The notes under the pieces: generated by a model
What the model saw: the letters and a program-made list of their open reading frames with translations, nothing else
Told to the model about the DNA's origin: nothing
Databases searched by the model: none
Source of the DNA: Oscillospiraceae bacterium MB08-C2-2
GTDB lineage: Bacteria > Bacillota > Clostridia > Oscillospirales > Ruminococcaceae
Length of the DNA stretch: 64,000 bases
Assembly (NCBI GenBank): GCA_035621215.1
Contig: CP141729.1
Coordinates: 1,076,944-1,140,943 of the forward strand
Direction: 5' to 3'
Part shown: positions 8,521 to 16,110 of the stretch, piece after piece
How positions within the stretch are numbered: position 1 is the stretch's first letter
Layout: each line of letters starts with the position of its first letter
Translations under genes and position numbers: made by a program

Positions 8521-8549
8521 CCCCGGAGAAGCCACGTGTTTCTCCGGGG
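8521..8549 (+). terminator. hairpin after the importer operon
   Basis: CCCCGGAGAA (8521-8530) pairs perfectly with TTCTCCGGGG (8540-8549). No long T-run follows, so terminator strength is uncertain. Confidence 0.5.
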
Positions 8550-8553
8550 ATGT

Positions 8554-8582
8554 TTGCTGTTAGCACCGCGCTGTGCTATACT
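8554..8582 (+). promoter_or_regulatory. promoter of the HD-domain gene
   Basis: TTGCTG (8554-8559), a 17-base spacer and TATACT (8577-8582) lie just ahead of the ribosome site AGAAAGGTGG at about 8593-8602. Confidence 0.55.
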
Positions 8583-8609
8583 AACCACATAAAGAAAGGT
8601 GGATATACC

Positions 8610-9200
8610 ATGGATGAACGTTTTGAAAAACAACTCCACTTTCTCATTGAAGTGGATCAAATGAAGAATGTACTTAGGCAAACACTGCTGGCAGATGGCT
8701 CCCGCCGGGAAAATGACGCCGAGCACTCTTGGCATTTTGCCCTGACAGCCATGCTTTTATATGAATATGCCCAAGACAGCCGGGTGGATTTGAGCCGGGT
8801 GATTAAAATGGCTCTGATTCATGACCTCATTGAGATTTATGCCGGTGATACCTTCGCCTTTGATATTCAGGGCAATCAGGATAAAGAAGCCCGTGAACGG
8901 GTGGCCGCTGACCGCCTGTTCGCTTTGCTGCCTCCCGATCAGGGGCAGGAGATCCGCAGCCTTTGGGAAGAATTTGATGCCATGGAAACCCCCGATTCCC
9001 AATATGCAGCCGCTATTGACCGGCTCCAGCCCTTTGTCAACAATTCGGTTACCGGGGGGCATACATGGAAAAAGAATAAGATCACCGCCGCTCAGGTATA
9101 CCAGCGAATGGATATGGTTCGCATCAGCGCTCCACGCCTCTGGCCTTTTGTGGAAGAAACTATCCACCGTGAGATAGAGGCTGGCAGTATACTCCCCTAA
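8610..9200 (+). CDS. HD domain-containing hydrolase (YfbR/HDDC2-like)
   Basis: A 196-aa metal-dependent phosphohydrolase of the HD superfamily. The metal-binding residues appear as the histidine in ENDAEHSWHFAL and as the HD pair in MALIHDLIEIYAGDTF. This resembles the YfbR/HDDC2 5'-deoxynucleotidase group, but substrate specificity cannot be read from sequence. Start ATG 8610 is set by the ribosome site. It stands alone with its own promoter and a downstream hairpin near 9287-9313. Confidence 0.85.
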   Translation: MDERFEKQLHFLIEVDQMKNVLRQTLLADGSRRENDAEHSWHFALTAMLLYEYAQDSRVDLSRVIKMALIHDLIEIYAGDTFAFDIQGNQDKEARERVAADRLFALLPPDQGQEIRSLWEEFDAMETPDSQYAAAIDRLQPFVNNSVTGGHTWKKNKITAAQVYQRMDMVRISAPRLWPFVEETIHREIEAGSILP

Positions 9201-9513
9201 GAGCAAAATCGCCTAAGCATTATGGGCAATAAAGGTCAAACGTGAGTTTCTTTCGATGCGCCACAGTCAAACCGTGCAATCACTCTAAAAGCATCTTTTA
9301 TAGATGCTTTTTTACTTTTATGAATTTATTCACATTTTGGTTTCAAAACCTTTGCTTTTGGATGCATAAAATCCACTTGGTTTGCGCACTGTTTTTATGT
9401 ATGGAACTTTTCCAGTATCTTTAAAATTCAAACGCATTCAAAACGATTCTTCACTCGTTTTGGCCACAGGATTGTTTTCTAAAGCATTTATAAAAGAAAG
9501 AGGTTTTATCTGT
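9201..9513. other. intergenic stretch with one terminator
   Basis: No gene is supported here. The only clear feature is the hairpin AAAAGCATCT / AGATGCTTTT at 9287-9311 followed by more Ts, an intrinsic terminator probably ending the HD-gene transcript. The rest is AT-rich and probably holds the promoter of the lipoprotein gene. Confidence 0.5.
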
Positions 9514-10236
9514 ATGAAGAAAATTACATCGGTTTTATTGGGGCTTCTGCTTATAGGCTCCTTAGCTGCCTGCAACCTAAGCGGTTCAAACAACGGAAAA
9601 GAATCCACTTCCCCTGAGCAATCTGTATCGTCGGAAGAAAACATCCCTATCCCTTTACCGGAAGAACCCTCTGAGCTGGAAGAGACAGCCGCAAGTGAAC
9701 AGGAACGCCTTGTGGTAATGGATGCAGCGATGTACCGGGGCATGGTGGATGACATTCGCCAGCAGGATGGGCAGCTCCATTCCTTCCGGTTGACACAGGC
9801 TCAGGGCACCAGCTTCGGCCCGGCCTCGGTTACGGTCAAGACAGATGAAAACACCCGCATGAGCTTTGATGCTGGGCTTTTGCAGCAGGGGGATTATATA
9901 GAGGTGTTTTATGGCCGGCCCTTGGAACAGTCGGCTGAAACTGAAATTACCGCTCTTACTTTAAACCATTTGGGAAAGGCAGAAAATGTGTTGTTTAGCG
10001 GTACCTTTGTAGTCCTGACCAAGGATGAAAAAAAAGAAGGCTCTGGCAGACTGCTCCTCACATCCTTGAATACCAACGATGAATGGGTGTTCCACTATTC
10101 CGAGGAAACCCAGATTTACCTGAACTTAGATGACCTGATAGCGGGTGATTCTTTAAGTATTTTATTCTCAGGTGCCTCAACCAGAAGCATTCCACCACAA
10201 GCCTTTGCTCTGGAAATTCGACGCTTCGCAGAATAA
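9514..10236 (+). CDS. hypothetical lipoprotein
   Basis: A 240-aa exported protein of unknown function. The N-terminus MKKITSVLLGLLLIGSLAAC is a lipoprotein signal with Cys at about residue 20. An acidic Ser/Glu/Pro linker (to about residue 65) follows, then a beta-rich domain (VVMDAAMYRGMVDDIRQQDG..., VTVKTDENTRMSF..., GDYIEVFYGRP..., to DSLSILFSGASTRSIPP). Repeated phrases about a modifiable 'GDYIEVFY' strand resemble DUF3221-like/OB-type lipoprotein domains, but this is only suggestive. ATG 9514 follows AAAGAAAGAGG. It appears monocistronic. Confidence 0.75.
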   Translation: MKKITSVLLGLLLIGSLAACNLSGSNNGKESTSPEQSVSSEENIPIPLPEEPSELEETAASEQERLVVMDAAMYRGMVDDIRQQDGQLHSFRLTQAQGTSFGPASVTVKTDENTRMSFDAGLLQQGDYIEVFYGRPLEQSAETEITALTLNHLGKAENVLFSGTFVVLTKDEKKEGSGRLLLTSLNTNDEWVFHYSEETQIYLNLDDLIAGDSLSILFSGASTRSIPPQAFALEIRRFAE

Positions 10237-10274
10237 TCCGACAGCTTGGTCGGCACCTCAACACATAAACTGGA

Positions 10275-10361
10275 AAAAAGCGCACAGCCTTTTAACAGGG
10301 TTGGGCGCTTTGTATCACTATAAAATAAAAAAGCACCCGGCCATGGCAGAGTGCTTGTGCA
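10275..10361. terminator. two converging terminators
   Basis: On the plus strand, AAAGCGC ... GCGCTTT (about 10277-10311) follows the lipoprotein gene. On the minus strand, AAGCAC ... GTGCTT followed by TTTTATTTTAT (about 10355 down to 10320) follows the GlsB-type gene. The genes converge here. Confidence 0.6.
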
Positions 10362-10379
10362 GCAAAATATGCATATATT

Positions 10380-10640
10380 TTATTCGTGTTTCCTGCGTGA
10401 AAATGCGTTGACAATAAGCAAAAGAACTACGGCGCCAATGATGGAGACAAGCAAGCTCCAGAGGTTAAAGCCGGTAACGCCGCTTCCACCTAAGAAATTC
10501 ATGATAAGGCCGCCGATAAAGGCGCCGATCACACCGACCAGGATATTTTTACCTGCGCCCATCTCCCTATTGTTGCCTGTGATCATGCTGGCAATCCAGC
10601 CGGCAAGCGCTCCAATAATAATCCATCCAATGATACCCAT
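10380..10640 (-). CDS. GlsB/YeaQ/YmgE family membrane protein
   Basis: An 86-aa protein with three hydrophobic, glycine-rich segments (MGIIGWIIIGALAGWIASMI, ILVGVIGAFIGGLIMNFLG and LLVSIIGAVVLLLIVNAF). The middle IxVGxIGAFIGGxI pattern defines the transglycosylase-associated / GlsB stress-response family. These are small inner-membrane proteins of unclear biochemical role, often induced by stress. AAAGGAGG precedes the start on the minus strand. It is monocistronic. Confidence 0.9.
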   Translation of the reverse strand: MGIIGWIIIGALAGWIASMITGNNREMGAGKNILVGVIGAFIGGLIMNFLGGSGVTGFNLWSLLVSIIGAVVLLLIVNAFSRRKHE

Positions 10641-10729
10641 ATTACACCTCCTTTGGTGTTATTATTCCGATCTGTCAGGAGCTTTATTCTTTTTTCTCGG
10701 AACAGAAACATAAATGCCCCCTATTCGAA

Positions 10730-10758
10730 TTGATGAACAGGCAATCATTCTGTATAAT
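10730..10758 (+). promoter_or_regulatory. sigma-A promoter
   Basis: TTGATG (10730-10735), 17 bases, then TATAAT (10753-10758). It would serve the very short ORF at 10782 and possibly the VOC gene behind it. Confidence 0.5.
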
Positions 10759-10781
10759 GGAAAGAAAAGAGGACAAAAATT

Positions 10782-10856
10782 ATGGGAAGCAACAAACAAA
10801 AGCACCGTGACATCAGACGCCAGCGGGAGCTGGAAGCAAAAAACGGTGTTTGTTGA
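10782..10856 (+). CDS. 24-codon ORF, possible gene remnant
   Basis: ATG 10782 has a purine-rich ribosome site (AAAAGAGGA) and a well-formed promoter 24 bases upstream. It encodes only MGSNKQKHRDIRRQRELEAK plus four residues. The composition (basic, helical) looks like the N-terminus of a larger protein. Either this is a truncated gene whose body was deleted or a short leader ORF. No function can be assigned. Confidence 0.3.
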   Translation: MGSNKQKHRDIRRQRELEAKNGVC

Positions 10857-10980
10857 GTATCGTACACTTTTCTATATCCAGGGCGCGGCAATCGCACATA
10901 AGAAACAAATGATATTGCACTTTATAGGGAGGAACTAGGAATGAATAAAATTTACCTGCATTTGTTTAGGTGTAAGAAAC

Positions 10981-11373
10981 ATGGAAAAATCAGTTCAATT
11001 TTATAGGGACATGTTAGGGTTCCAAACAGATGAAAAAAGCAATAGTCCCCAAGTTGTATTTTTTCATACACCCGGCACAAAACTTGAGCTCTACCCTTTG
11101 GAGTTATTGGCAGAAGATATCAGCAAAGAATCGCCACCTCATATAGCCGGCGGCTTTGGAGGGATCACCTTAGCCTATAATGTGGAACACAAAGAGGATG
11201 TTGATAAAACAATAGAATTGGCCAGAAGTGCTGGTGCTAAAATTGTGAAAGAGCCTCAGGAGGTTTTTTGGGGCGGATACCACGCATATTTTGCTGATTT
11301 AGACGGTTATTATTGGGAAGTTGTATGGGGGCCTGATTTTAGATTTGATGACCAAGGTATGCTGATCTTATAG
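10981..11373 (+). CDS. VOC/glyoxalase family protein, start region frameshifted
   Basis: Vicinal-oxygen-chelate fold protein: NMEKSVQFYRDMLGFQTDEK at the N-terminus and YHAYFADLDGYYWEVVWGPDF at the C-terminus are the usual paired beta-alpha-beta modules of small VOC proteins. ATG 10981 has no ribosome site. The good site (GGGAGG, 10927-10932) serves ATG 10941, which is in another frame. Removing one A after that ATG would give MIKFTCICLGVRN joined to the MEKS frame, a perfect VOC N-terminus. The gene is therefore probably inactivated, or carries a one-base sequence error, between 10941 and 10950. Substrate unknown. Confidence 0.8.
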   Translation: MEKSVQFYRDMLGFQTDEKSNSPQVVFFHTPGTKLELYPLELLAEDISKESPPHIAGGFGGITLAYNVEHKEDVDKTIELARSAGAKIVKEPQEVFWGGYHAYFADLDGYYWEVVWGPDFRFDDQGMLIL

Positions 11374-11410
11374 CAAGATGCCAAGCATGTATGATTAGCA
11401 TAAGGAGAAC

Positions 11411-11457
11411 CTAAAAGAGCAGACTTGGCTTTTCCCACAGCTGAGTGTGCTCTTTTT
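11411..11457 (+). terminator. terminator after the VOC gene
   Basis: AAAAGAGCA (about 11412-11420) pairs with TGCTCTTTT and runs into a T6 tract ending near 11457. Confidence 0.6.
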
Positions 11458-11514
11458 TACTACTTAAATAATTGTTTCTGGCTATCATAAAATTCTCTGA
11501 TATTTCAAAATGTT

Positions 11515-11542
11515 TGTAACCTTTCGATGTTATCATTTGTAT
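11515..11542 (+). promoter_or_regulatory. candidate ECF-type autoregulated promoter
   Basis: TGTAAC at 11515-11520, sixteen bases, then TTGTAT at 11537-11542, ahead of the sigma-factor gene. A TGTAAC/TGAAAC -35 element is usual for ECF sigma factors. The -10 element is poorly defined. Confidence 0.35.
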
Positions 11543-11583
11543 TATTGGTGAAAGGCTTTTCAAACAGATCAAGGAGCATGCTT

Positions 11584-12066
11584 ATGAAACCAACTGTAGA
11601 GATACTGGTTGAGAAATATCGGAACAGTCTTTATGCTGTGGCATTTAATATTTGCAAAATCGCACAAGATGCCGAAGATGTTGTTCAGGATACCTTTATC
11701 CAGTATCTGGCACACAAAAAAGACTTTGAATCAGAACAATACATCCGCGCTTGGCTTATCCGGGTAGCAATTAACAAGGCAAAGAACAAGAACAATGCTT
11801 TTTTCAGACGCAACTCGCTGCCCTTGGAGGATTACATAGAAACATTGACTTTTGAGACAGAAGAAGCCTCTGAATTATTTGAAACTGTAATGAAGCTCCA
11901 AGAAAAATATCGCATTGTTATCCATTTGTTTTACTACGAGGATTATTCTGTGAATGAAATCGCTGATATTTTGAAAGTGACTCCAAGCAATGTGAAGGTA
12001 AGGTTATCGCGCGGAAGATTATCACTTCGCAACACGTTAAAGGAGGTATGGCAAGATGACGAATAA
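11584..12066 (+). CDS. RNA polymerase ECF sigma factor
   Basis: A 160-aa sigma-70 family regulator. Region 2 is VEILVEKYRNSLYAVAFNICKIAQDAEDVVQDTFIQYL. Region 4 is LQEKYRIVIHLFYYEDYSVNEIADILKVTPSNVKVRLSRGRLSLR with its helix-turn-helix. AAGGAG at 11571-11576 is seven bases from ATG 11584 but only one from ATG 11578, so the later start is chosen. The stop overlaps the start of the following membrane protein, the usual sigma/anti-sigma arrangement. Confidence 0.93.
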   Translation: MKPTVEILVEKYRNSLYAVAFNICKIAQDAEDVVQDTFIQYLAHKKDFESEQYIRAWLIRVAINKAKNKNNAFFRRNSLPLEDYIETLTFETEEASELFETVMKLQEKYRIVIHLFYYEDYSVNEIADILKVTPSNVKVRLSRGRLSLRNTLKEVWQDDE

Positions 12067-12649
12067 AGAAAAATACAAACAGGCGTTTTCTGCAATTCAT
12101 GCCTCTAATGATTTTTCTTTGGAGGTAGAAAAGATGAAAAAAACAAAGGGGCAGCATAAGTTCAAAGTGATGGCTGCTTCTATTGCCGCTTGCTTAGTCA
12201 TTGTGGGCAGTGCCACGGTGGCATATGCCGCCGATGTTGGCGGAATTCAGAGAACCATTCAGCTCTGGATTCACGGCGATCAAACGGAAGCGACCATCCA
12301 GTTCGATGGAAACGGAAATTACAGTATGGACTACACCGACGGCAACGGAAATGTAGGGCATCAAGGTGGAGGTGGCGTTTCGTTCGCACCCGATGGAACT
12401 GAAATACCTGCATCAGAAGAAGAACTCATGGAGCTGCTGAGGGCGCCGGATGTTGAATATGAGGAAGATGGCTCCGTTTGGGTTTATTGGTTCAATCAAA
12501 AAGTTGACATCACCGATAAGTTTGAGAACGGGGTTTGCTATGTCAAGCTAGAAAGCGACAAAGAAACCTTGTACATGACCGTAAAGTATCAAAACGGTTA
12601 TTCCACCAGCCCTTATAGATACCTAAGTCCCTCTGAGTTTAAAGAATGA
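12056..12649 (+). CDS. membrane-anchored anti-sigma-like protein
   Basis: 197 aa, overlapping the sigma gene by 11 bases. A short cytoplasmic N-terminus (about 40 aa) is followed by one transmembrane segment, VMAASIAACLVIVGSATVAYA. An extracytoplasmic domain of about 130 aa is rich in Gly/Asp repeats (YSMDYTDGNGNVGHQ). No zinc-binding HxxxCxxC motif is seen, so it is not a ZAS-type factor. The anti-sigma role is inferred from gene order, overlap and topology. The outer domain may sense an envelope signal. Confidence 0.7.
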   Translation: MTNKEKYKQAFSAIHASNDFSLEVEKMKKTKGQHKFKVMAASIAACLVIVGSATVAYAADVGGIQRTIQLWIHGDQTEATIQFDGNGNYSMDYTDGNGNVGHQGGGGVSFAPDGTEIPASEEELMELLRAPDVEYEEDGSVWVYWFNQKVDITDKFENGVCYVKLESDKETLYMTVKYQNGYSTSPYRYLSPSEFKE

Positions 12650-12955
12650 CCCACTCTGCGCAGAACAAAACCCTGCTCGGAATTATAAAAAGTGTGCTTG
12701 TATGAGATTGTAAATATATCCGATACAATACCATCAAATTGAGCCGTCGCATCTTTACTCGGATGCAATGGCTCTTTGTTCGCTGTATTTCCAGAATAGT
12801 CCGGCCAATACTTGCATAAAGCAGGTGAGCGGCTTCTGACTTTCATATTTCGGATTCCTTTCTGCTCTTTACAAAATGATGGATTCCATATTGACACTCC
12901 AGTCTACCCGTGTTAGACTAAACCTGTCTAATGACATGCGACTGGAGGCTATACA
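12650..12955. other. intergenic stretch with terminator and BlaI-type promoter
   Basis: An imperfect hairpin, GAGCCGTCGCATC (12741-12753) with GGATGCAATGGCTC (12761-12774) followed by TTT, probably ends the sigma operon. The rest leads to the promoter/operator of the BlaI-type gene. No coding sequence is supported. Confidence 0.5.
12891..12931 (+). promoter_or_regulatory. promoter and operator of the BlaI/BlaR1-type operon
   Basis: TTGACA (12891-12896), 17 bases, TAGACT (12914-12919). A dyad, TTAGAC (12913-12918) and GTCTAA (12926-12931), covers the -10 element. BlaI/MecI repressors bind such dyads and repress their own operon, so this is the likely autoregulatory site. Confidence 0.65.
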
Positions 12956-13318
12956 ATGGAAAAATATAAGCTGGGCGAGATGGAACAGCGTTTTGCCGAT
13001 CTGATTTGGGCAAACGAACCGCTCACTTCTCGCGCCTTAACCGAGCTTTGTGAAAACGAATTTACCTGGAAGCGCACAACCACCTATACCATGCTTAAGC
13101 GCCTGTGCGAGCGTGGCATTTTTCAAAACAATGGCGGTATAGTGACATCACGCATGTCCAAGCACGAGTTTGGTGCGGCGCAGGGTGAGCAGTTCTTAAA
13201 CGATGCCTTTGGCGGCTCACTGCCGCAATTCTTAGCGGCATTTGCCCGCCGCAACAAGCTCACCCCGAAGGAAATTAACGAAATACAACGGCTGATTGAT
13301 GAACACGAGGAGGAATAG
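12956..13318 (+). CDS. BlaI/MecI/CopY family transcriptional repressor
   Basis: A 120-aa winged-helix repressor beginning MEKYKLGEMEQRFADLIWANEPLTSRALTELC. The recognition region FTWKRTTTYTMLKRLCERGIFQ matches the WxxxTVxTxLxRL pattern of BlaI/MecI. The C-terminal dimerisation part is short. It is followed two bases later by a BlaR1-type metalloprotease. The pair normally forms a signal-relay switch in which the sensor inactivates the repressor. GGAGG at about 12944 supports the start. Confidence 0.93.
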   Translation: MEKYKLGEMEQRFADLIWANEPLTSRALTELCENEFTWKRTTTYTMLKRLCERGIFQNNGGIVTSRMSKHEFGAAQGEQFLNDAFGGSLPQFLAAFARRNKLTPKEINEIQRLIDEHEEE

Positions 13319-13320
13319 GA

Positions 13321-15225
13321 ATGCTGGACCAGTTTTTTTTTAAAATACTCAACATGAGTTTTACAGGCAGCATTGTCATCCTTTTTGTACTGCTGACACG
13401 GCTACTGCTCAAAAAGATTCCAAAAGTATTCTCCTATGCCCTATGGTCAGTTGTGCTGTTTCGGCTTATCTGTCCATTTTCCTTTGAGAGCGTGTTCAGC
13501 TTGCTGCCCACCAAAGCAAGCCCGATTGCGCAGGATATTGTCTATATGCAAACGCCCAAGATTGATACAGGGGTTGCCATAATCAACAGCACTGTCAATG
13601 AGTTTCTTCCAGCTGCCACTCCCTACGCAAGCATGAACCCGCTACAGTTTTGGCTGTTTATCGGCAGCACGGTCTGGGTGACGGGAACTGTTTTTATGCT
13701 CAGCTATAGTCTTCTATCGCTGTGGTCACTCACAAAGAAGCTGGAAAACGCGATTCCCTATCAGAATAGTATTTATCTATCTGATCAAATCCACACCGCT
13801 TTTGTCCTTGGTGTTTTTCGACCCAAAATTTATCTCCCGTATCGCTTGAGCGATGGGCAACGTGAGCATATCCTGCTTCACGAACAGACACACATCAAGC
13901 GTTTTGACCATCTGGTAAAGCTGATAAGCTTTTTTGTCCTCTGCCTGCACTGGTTTAATCCGCTTGTTTGGGTTGCCTTTTTTGCAAGTGGCAAGGATAT
14001 GGAAATGTCCTGTGATGAGGCTGTGGTGAAAAAGCTGGGAAACAGCATCAAAAAGGACTACTCTTCCTCTCTACTAACCCTTGCCTCCGGCAGACGTATG
14101 GTGGGTGGCACACCCCTTGCTTTTGGCGAGGGTGATACCAAGGGGCGCATTAAAAATGTGCTAAGCTATAAAGAACCTGCGTTTTGGGTGATTTTAGCGG
14201 CGGCGGTAGCTGTAACAGGCGTAATTGTGGGGTTAATCTCAAACCCTAAAGATAAGAATATCACTTTTGTAGGTGTCAATGCTATTATTCTTGAAATAGA
14301 CAAGGATACTCCAAGCATGACTGTCGAGGGTATTGATGAAAACAGCGTGATTGGCAACAGGTGCATTGTAACCTGGAAAAAAGATGCACTGATTACCCTT
14401 GCCACAAACAGTAAACCAACACAGCTTTCCATTGATGATTTTTCAGTTGGAGATTCTGTTGTCCTGTTTATTGATGGGTTACAAGAATCTTATCCCGCAA
14501 GGGCTACCGCCAGCAGCATCCAGCTTCAGCCAAGCGGGGCGATGGAGCTTGTTGCTTTGCGCCCTATGGTCATGATAAACGGGGCCTTGTATTTGGATAC
14601 CGGCAAGGAAAGCCCACTGGGAGCCGCTCATCAAGTGGACGGCACCATCAAAACCAGTGTTTCTCCAAACAAAAAGCCCGCAGAGCACGAACAATCAAAC
14701 TTTGGATTTGTTGGCAGTGAGTATGTGCTTGGTAGTGATTTTGTTCAAGTGAAAATAGATGGAAAATGGATTGTTTTTGAAGCAGAAGTTTCTTCTACAG
14801 AAGATTCCGTAAATGCACTGCCTGCCCGGCAAGATGAACTTACCTTTTTCGTCAAGCCCGATGAGCCACCACAGGTGATTGGCGAAACGGCTGCCATCAT
14901 TTGGCTGAAATCCTACATGGAAGAAAGCACGCCACCTGTGGAGCGAATTGAAGATTATAATATTAACGCGGTAACTGTTATTTCCGGAACACCAAAGTCC
15001 GGGCAAAATCGGGAAGACATGAGCTACCATTATGTTGTTCGCATAAACTACGATATTACCACCGCTTCCGAAGAGTATTTTGCTCCCGGTGACGGCGTTG
15101 CCGGTAAAGGTACATTTAAAGGCCTGTTTCGGGAATTGTGCGTAAAGGATCTGGGCAGCGGTAATTTTGCTATTATCAGTGCTGGCACTGGTGGCGGAGA
15201 AAGTGAGTTTGCGCAGTTGTCATAG
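13321..15225 (+). CDS. BlaR1-type M56 family membrane metalloprotease
   Basis: 634 aa. Membrane segments occur near residues 13-29, 37-52, 107-130 and 287-302. The zinc protease motif HEQTH is at about 187-191 (LLHEQTHIKRFDH), and CDEAVVKKLG is the second conserved block. The extracytoplasmic part (about 310-634) holds a small beta domain (FVGVNAIILEIDKDTPSM...) and a further segment. It lacks the SxxK penicillin-binding transpeptidase domain of true BlaR1, so its signal is unlikely to be a beta-lactam. It is cotranscribed with the BlaI-type repressor. Confidence 0.9.
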   Translation: MLDQFFFKILNMSFTGSIVILFVLLTRLLLKKIPKVFSYALWSVVLFRLICPFSFESVFSLLPTKASPIAQDIVYMQTPKIDTGVAIINSTVNEFLPAATPYASMNPLQFWLFIGSTVWVTGTVFMLSYSLLSLWSLTKKLENAIPYQNSIYLSDQIHTAFVLGVFRPKIYLPYRLSDGQREHILLHEQTHIKRFDHLVKLISFFVLCLHWFNPLVWVAFFASGKDMEMSCDEAVVKKLGNSIKKDYSSSLLTLASGRRMVGGTPLAFGEGDTKGRIKNVLSYKEPAFWVILAAAVAVTGVIVGLISNPKDKNITFVGVNAIILEIDKDTPSMTVEGIDENSVIGNRCIVTWKKDALITLATNSKPTQLSIDDFSVGDSVVLFIDGLQESYPARATASSIQLQPSGAMELVALRPMVMINGALYLDTGKESPLGAAHQVDGTIKTSVSPNKKPAEHEQSNFGFVGSEYVLGSDFVQVKIDGKWIVFEAEVSSTEDSVNALPARQDELTFFVKPDEPPQVIGETAAIIWLKSYMEESTPPVERIEDYNINAVTVISGTPKSGQNREDMSYHYVVRINYDITTASEEYFAPGDGVAGKGTFKGLFRELCVKDLGSGNFAIISAGTGGGESEFAQLS

Positions 15226-15229
15226 TAGA

Positions 15230-15372
15230 ATTTGAAAACAATGGGTTGGGCGGTTCGATATGCCGCTTCGGGCTTTATCCCCTCCCGTGACAGTTCCTCC
15301 GCCTGCTGAACATGGGCCGATATAACGGTCAGCGGCGTTTTCATCTCATGGCTCATATTTGTAATTTATCAC
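15230..15372 (-). pseudogene. histidine kinase fragment (phosphoacceptor region only)
   Basis: The minus strand encodes ITNMSHEMKTPLTVISAHVQ and about 20 further residues, the HisKA H-box of a sensor kinase. The frame has no upstream sensor domain and no ATPase domain. It runs directly into the antisense of the BlaR1-type gene end. It is a deletion remnant of a two-component kinase at the edge of the accessory island. Confidence 0.75.
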
Positions 15373-15424
15373 ATATCCCCCCGCGGCAACATTCGTTTCT
15401 CAGTGATAAAACCATTATATTTTG

Positions 15425-15470
15425 AAGAGCGCGAGGAGGGCAAGTATAGGCTTGCCCTCCTCGCGCTCTT
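15425..15470. terminator. perfect 20-bp hairpin
   Basis: 15425-15444 and 15451-15470 are perfectly complementary over 20 bp with a six-base loop (stem core GAGCGCGAGGAGGGC). Either a strong bidirectional terminator or an end structure of the neighbouring insertion sequence. Confidence 0.55.
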
Positions 15471-15544
15471 TAGGCGAAATTTAAAAACTAGGCAAGTCCT
15501 AGCATTTAATAGATTATGCAGTGGAATTATAGGACTTTTCCGCT

Positions 15545-16110
15545 GCAAACCTGCATTAAAATAAAAATCCACCGGCGTAGCCGGTGGTATTTCTTATGCG
15601 GGCGAAGCCCTATGGTACTAGCCACGTCTCAAGACGTCTTTTACGATCTGCCATTTGCGAGGGGATTGTTACTTGCTACCCGTAAACGGGTTTTCGTACT
15701 CTTTGAGCGTGATTTGATCGTAAAGTTGATCTTCTTCCAATTGGTTTTGGATATACTCCGCTATCTTCTTCGCATTTTTTCCTGCTGTATCCACGTAGTA
15801 TCCTCTACACCAAAAACTGCGATTCCCATATTTATATTTGAGATTTCCATGTCTTTCGTGTATCATCAAGCTGCTCTTTCCTTTGAGAAATCCTACGAAA
15901 CTTGATACGCTCATTTTCGGGGGGATTTCCACAAGCATATGAATATGGTCAGCGCATACCTCTGCTTCTACTATGTTTACTTGTTTCCATGTGCATAGTT
16001 CTCGCAGTATCTTCCCTTTTTCTGCTCTCATATTTCCATAAAAGATCTTTCTACGATACTTGGGCGCAAAAACTATGTGGTACTTGCAACTCCATTTAGG
16101 CCAGTTTACA
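15545..16110 (-). mobile_element. IS200/IS605-family insertion sequence
   Basis: Holds a TnpA gene on the minus strand and, beyond its 3' side, the subterminal hairpin CCACCGGC-gta-GCCGGTGG at 15569-15587, typical of the single-stranded transposition ends of this family. The other end lies near 16100-16110, where TnpA similarity stops. No TnpB is present. Exact ends were not determined. Confidence 0.65.
15669..16101 (-). CDS. tnpA: IS200/IS605 family transposase TnpA, N-terminus truncated
   Basis: Y1 HUH single-strand transposase. The HUH motif lies in VCADHIHMLVEIPPKMSV and the catalytic tyrosine in AKKIAEYIQNQLEED. From the ATG at 16031 the protein is 120 aa. The same frame continues upstream as NWPKWSCKYHIVFAPKYRRK, the conserved N-terminal block of the family, but meets a stop near 16105 without a start codon. 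The first dozen residues are therefore missing and the copy is probably defective. It lies next to the MobV-type oriT in the accessory island. Confidence 0.85.

Noticed and set aside
9242-9424. 60-codon plus-strand frame rich in Phe/Cys
   Set aside because: AT-rich spacer spanning a terminator; no ribosome site and composition unlike a protein.
15427-15470. Possible CRISPR-like or attC-like repeat
   Set aside because: A single perfect hairpin, not an array, and without spacers or integron core sites; better explained as a terminator or IS-associated stem.
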